A stretch of 64,000 nucleotides of DNA from an uncultured Erythrobacter sp. (GTDB lineage: Bacteria; Pseudomonadota; Alphaproteobacteria; Sphingomonadales; Sphingomonadaceae). Each line of letters opens with the position of its first letter. Position 1 is the stretch's first letter. Below the pieces are notes generated by a model. The model made no database searches. It was not told the DNA's origin and worked only from the letters and a program-made list of their open reading frames with translations. The stretch is from positions 1,054,001 to 1,118,000 of the forward strand of contig CANKYK010000001.1 in the NCBI GenBank assembly GCA_947488155.1. The letters are read 5' to 3'. Shown here one piece after another: positions 62,892-64,000 of the stretch. The translations under genes were made by a program, and so were the position numbers.

Positions 62892-63292
62892 GCAATGAAT
62901 CCATCCGTTTCGCCGGCTATGCGAGCCTGTTCGATATCGCCGATGCGGCGCAAGACACAGTTAGGCCCGGCGCTTTTGTCGACACGCTGACGGAGCAGGA
63001 CGAGCCCTTGCCACTGCTATGGCAGCATAGGCCCGATCAACCTCTGGGTATCATTGAGGATATCTCCGAAGATGCCAAAGGGCTGCGCGTTATCGCCCGG
63101 ATCGACAAACACGATGCGCGCGGCGCCGCGATGCTCAAGCAGGGCGAGGTCGATGGCCTCAGCTTTGGCTACCGCGCTCGCCAATATCGTAAAACCGACA
63201 AGGGCCGCGAATTGCTCACCATCGATCTATTTGAAATCAGTCTGGTGACTCATCCCCTGCAACACGGTGCGCGAGTTCACCTCGTCACCTGA
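62888..63292 (+). CDS. HK97-type prohead protease (GTA g4-like)
   Basis: A 134-aa head maturation protease (U35-type). The start at 62888 overlaps the upstream stop; the open frame upstream is a shadow. Typical blocks: IRFAGYASLFDIADAAQDTV, catalytic His region LPLLWQHRPDQPLGII and Ser region VDGLSFGYRARQYRK. It is followed by an intrinsic terminator and then the capsid gene. Confidence 0.9.
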   Translation: MSNESIRFAGYASLFDIADAAQDTVRPGAFVDTLTEQDEPLPLLWQHRPDQPLGIIEDISEDAKGLRVIARIDKHDARGAAMLKQGEVDGLSFGYRARQYRKTDKGRELLTIDLFEISLVTHPLQHGARVHLVT

Positions 63293-63322
63293 CACGAACC
63301 TGCATTTTCAAATTTCCCAACT

Positions 63323-63347
63323 GGCCGCCAACGGGGCGGCCTTTTTT
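63323..63347 (+). terminator. Intrinsic terminator between prohead protease and capsid genes
   Basis: Perfect 7-bp stem GGCCGCC / GGCGGCC (63323-63329 with 63335-63341), five-base loop, then TTTTTT. It lies 31 bases after the protease stop and 28 before the capsid start. Confidence 0.85.
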
Positions 63348-63374
63348 ATGCCCAACAGAAAGGTTGCATGTCCT

Positions 63375-64000
63375 ATGGAAAGCACTCCCACCCCTAATGT
63401 TACCCCCAACGATCAACTGGAAGAGAGCTTCGACATTGTCGCTCGGCAAGATCAAGCTGAGGCCGATATTGTTGGTCTGCGCAGCGATGTCGACGAAGTG
63501 AAGGCCCGCCTTGATAAGGTTTCCCGCGCAGCTAGTCGGCCATCCATCGGCGGAGGCACCACTTCCAGCGAAGTTAAGGGCTTTGTCGATGGCTACCTTC
63601 GTCGCGGCAAAGAAAGCGAGATCAAATCAATCAGCGGTGCGGTGCCAGCAGATGGTGGGTATGCTGTACCACGAGAGATCGATGCTCTTATCGCTACCGA
63701 GCTTGCGGAAATCAGCCCAATCCGATCGATCGCGCAGGTCGTGCAAACCGGCAGCGCTGGCTATCGCAAGCTGGTCTCAACAGGCGGAACCGCATCTGGC
63801 TGGGTTAGTGAAACATCGACACGCCCAGAAACGGACGCGCCAGAATTTGCCGAAATCGCCCCACCAACTGGCGACCTTTATGCCAATCCAGCTGCCAGCC
63901 AAGCGATGCTGGACGATGCAGGGTTCAATCTTGAGGCATGGCTCGCAAGCGAAATCGCGAGCGAATTTGCCCGCGCAGAAGGTGCTGCCTTCGTCTCTGG
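63375..64000 (+). CDS. Major capsid protein, HK97 fold (GTA g5-like), 3' end outside window
   Basis: The frame opens at ATG 63375 (MESTPTPNVTPNDQLEE) and stays open to the window edge (208 codons seen), so the gene is incomplete here. The N-terminal ~90 residues are a charged helical scaffold-like delta domain (DQAEADIVGLRSDVDEVKAR), then the HK97 capsid core begins: SGAVPADGGYAVPREIDALI, ISPIRSIAQVVQTGSAGYRK and GTASGWVSETSTRPETDAPE. An upstream ATG at 63368 is out of frame and stops quickly. Position and family match RcGTA g5. Confidence 0.9.
   Translation, partial: MESTPTPNVTPNDQLEESFDIVARQDQAEADIVGLRSDVDEVKARLDKVSRAASRPSIGGGTTSSEVKGFVDGYLRRGKESEIKSISGAVPADGGYAVPREIDALIATELAEISPIRSIAQVVQTGSAGYRKLVSTGGTASGWVSETSTRPETDAPEFAEIAPPTGDLYANPAASQAMLDDAGFNLEAWLASEIASEFARAEGAAFVS

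Noticed and set aside
59619..64000. Recent prophage
   Set aside because: Only head genes in GTA order are seen, with no integrase, repressor or att site at the left edge; it cannot be fully excluded because the right side is outside the window.

Overview
The window looks like chromosome of a sphingomonad-type alphaproteobacterium, most likely of the Erythrobacter/Altererythrobacter group. The basis is a sphingomonad-type serine palmitoyltransferase with its own acyl carrier protein, the alphaproteobacterial cell-cycle regulators CtrA and DivK, DksA with a degenerate zinc finger, a bacterial CDC48-type AAA ATPase, several families common in this group (DUF885, DUF3572, DUF4167, DUF4112), and the start of an RcGTA-like gene transfer agent head cluster. 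No rRNA, tRNA, CRISPR array, insertion sequence or integrase was seen.

Layout. 1-1.9 kb: end of a flagellar export operon (fliP-fliQ-fliR) with a translationally coupled LuxR-type regulator. 2.0-3.7 kb: a polymorphic nuclease toxin (Endonuclea_NS_2-like C-terminus) followed by a probable immunity gene. 3.9-9.4 kb: MATE exporter, groES-groEL with RpoH-type promoter plus CIRCE, and a DUF885 lipoprotein. 9.5-17.7 kb: DUF305/LVIVD secreted protein, class A beta-lactamase-like protein, Ala-rich lipoprotein, polA and an MscS channel. 17.7-24 kb: CDC48-like ATPase, a candidate small RNA, and a CoA-transferase cluster (scoA, a HAD-type lipoprotein, scoB, a CaiB family gene). 24-31 kb: minus-strand metK, lnt, DUF4167, prmC, prfA, hisS, with a structured intergenic element between prmC and the DUF4167 gene. 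31-38.4 kb: ppa, lptB-rpoN, ctrA, an unusual LysM/SleB/M15-like cell-wall hydrolase, a lipoprotein and trmB. 38.4-48.1 kb: DUF917 lipoprotein, class V aminotransferase, maeB, mutS, 3-hydroxyacyl-CoA dehydrogenase, cobalamin adenosyltransferase, a HIG1-type membrane protein. 48.1-56.6 kb: gluQ, HNH endonuclease, DUF4112, an orphan peptide-binding lipoprotein, PilZ, dksA, a Sel1 protein, and a tightly overlapping five-gene minus-strand operon (DUF3572, HAD, RidA, GDPD, GNAT/DUF482). 56.6-59.4 kb: divK, the acp-spt sphingolipid pair and a DedA/YqaA membrane protein. 59.6-64 kb: small terminase, large terminase, portal, a small membrane protein, prohead protease and the start of the major capsid gene.

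Links between genes. Much of the window is housekeeping: translation termination (prfA/prmC), tRNA charging and modification (hisS, gluQ, trmB), DNA repair (polA, mutS) and protein folding (groESL). CtrA and DivK share the window with the GTA head genes; CtrA is known to control GTA production in Rhodobacter capsulatus. CtrA-like boxes are visible upstream of ctrA itself and of the Sel1 gene. Less ordinary features are the nuclease toxin/immunity pair beside the flagellar operon, the LysM/hydrolase without signal peptide, the multi-helix element at 27777-27875, the candidate sRNA at about 20180-20290, and an intrinsic terminator inside the GTA cluster just before the capsid gene. All starts, motifs and structures were read by eye; no database search was run.
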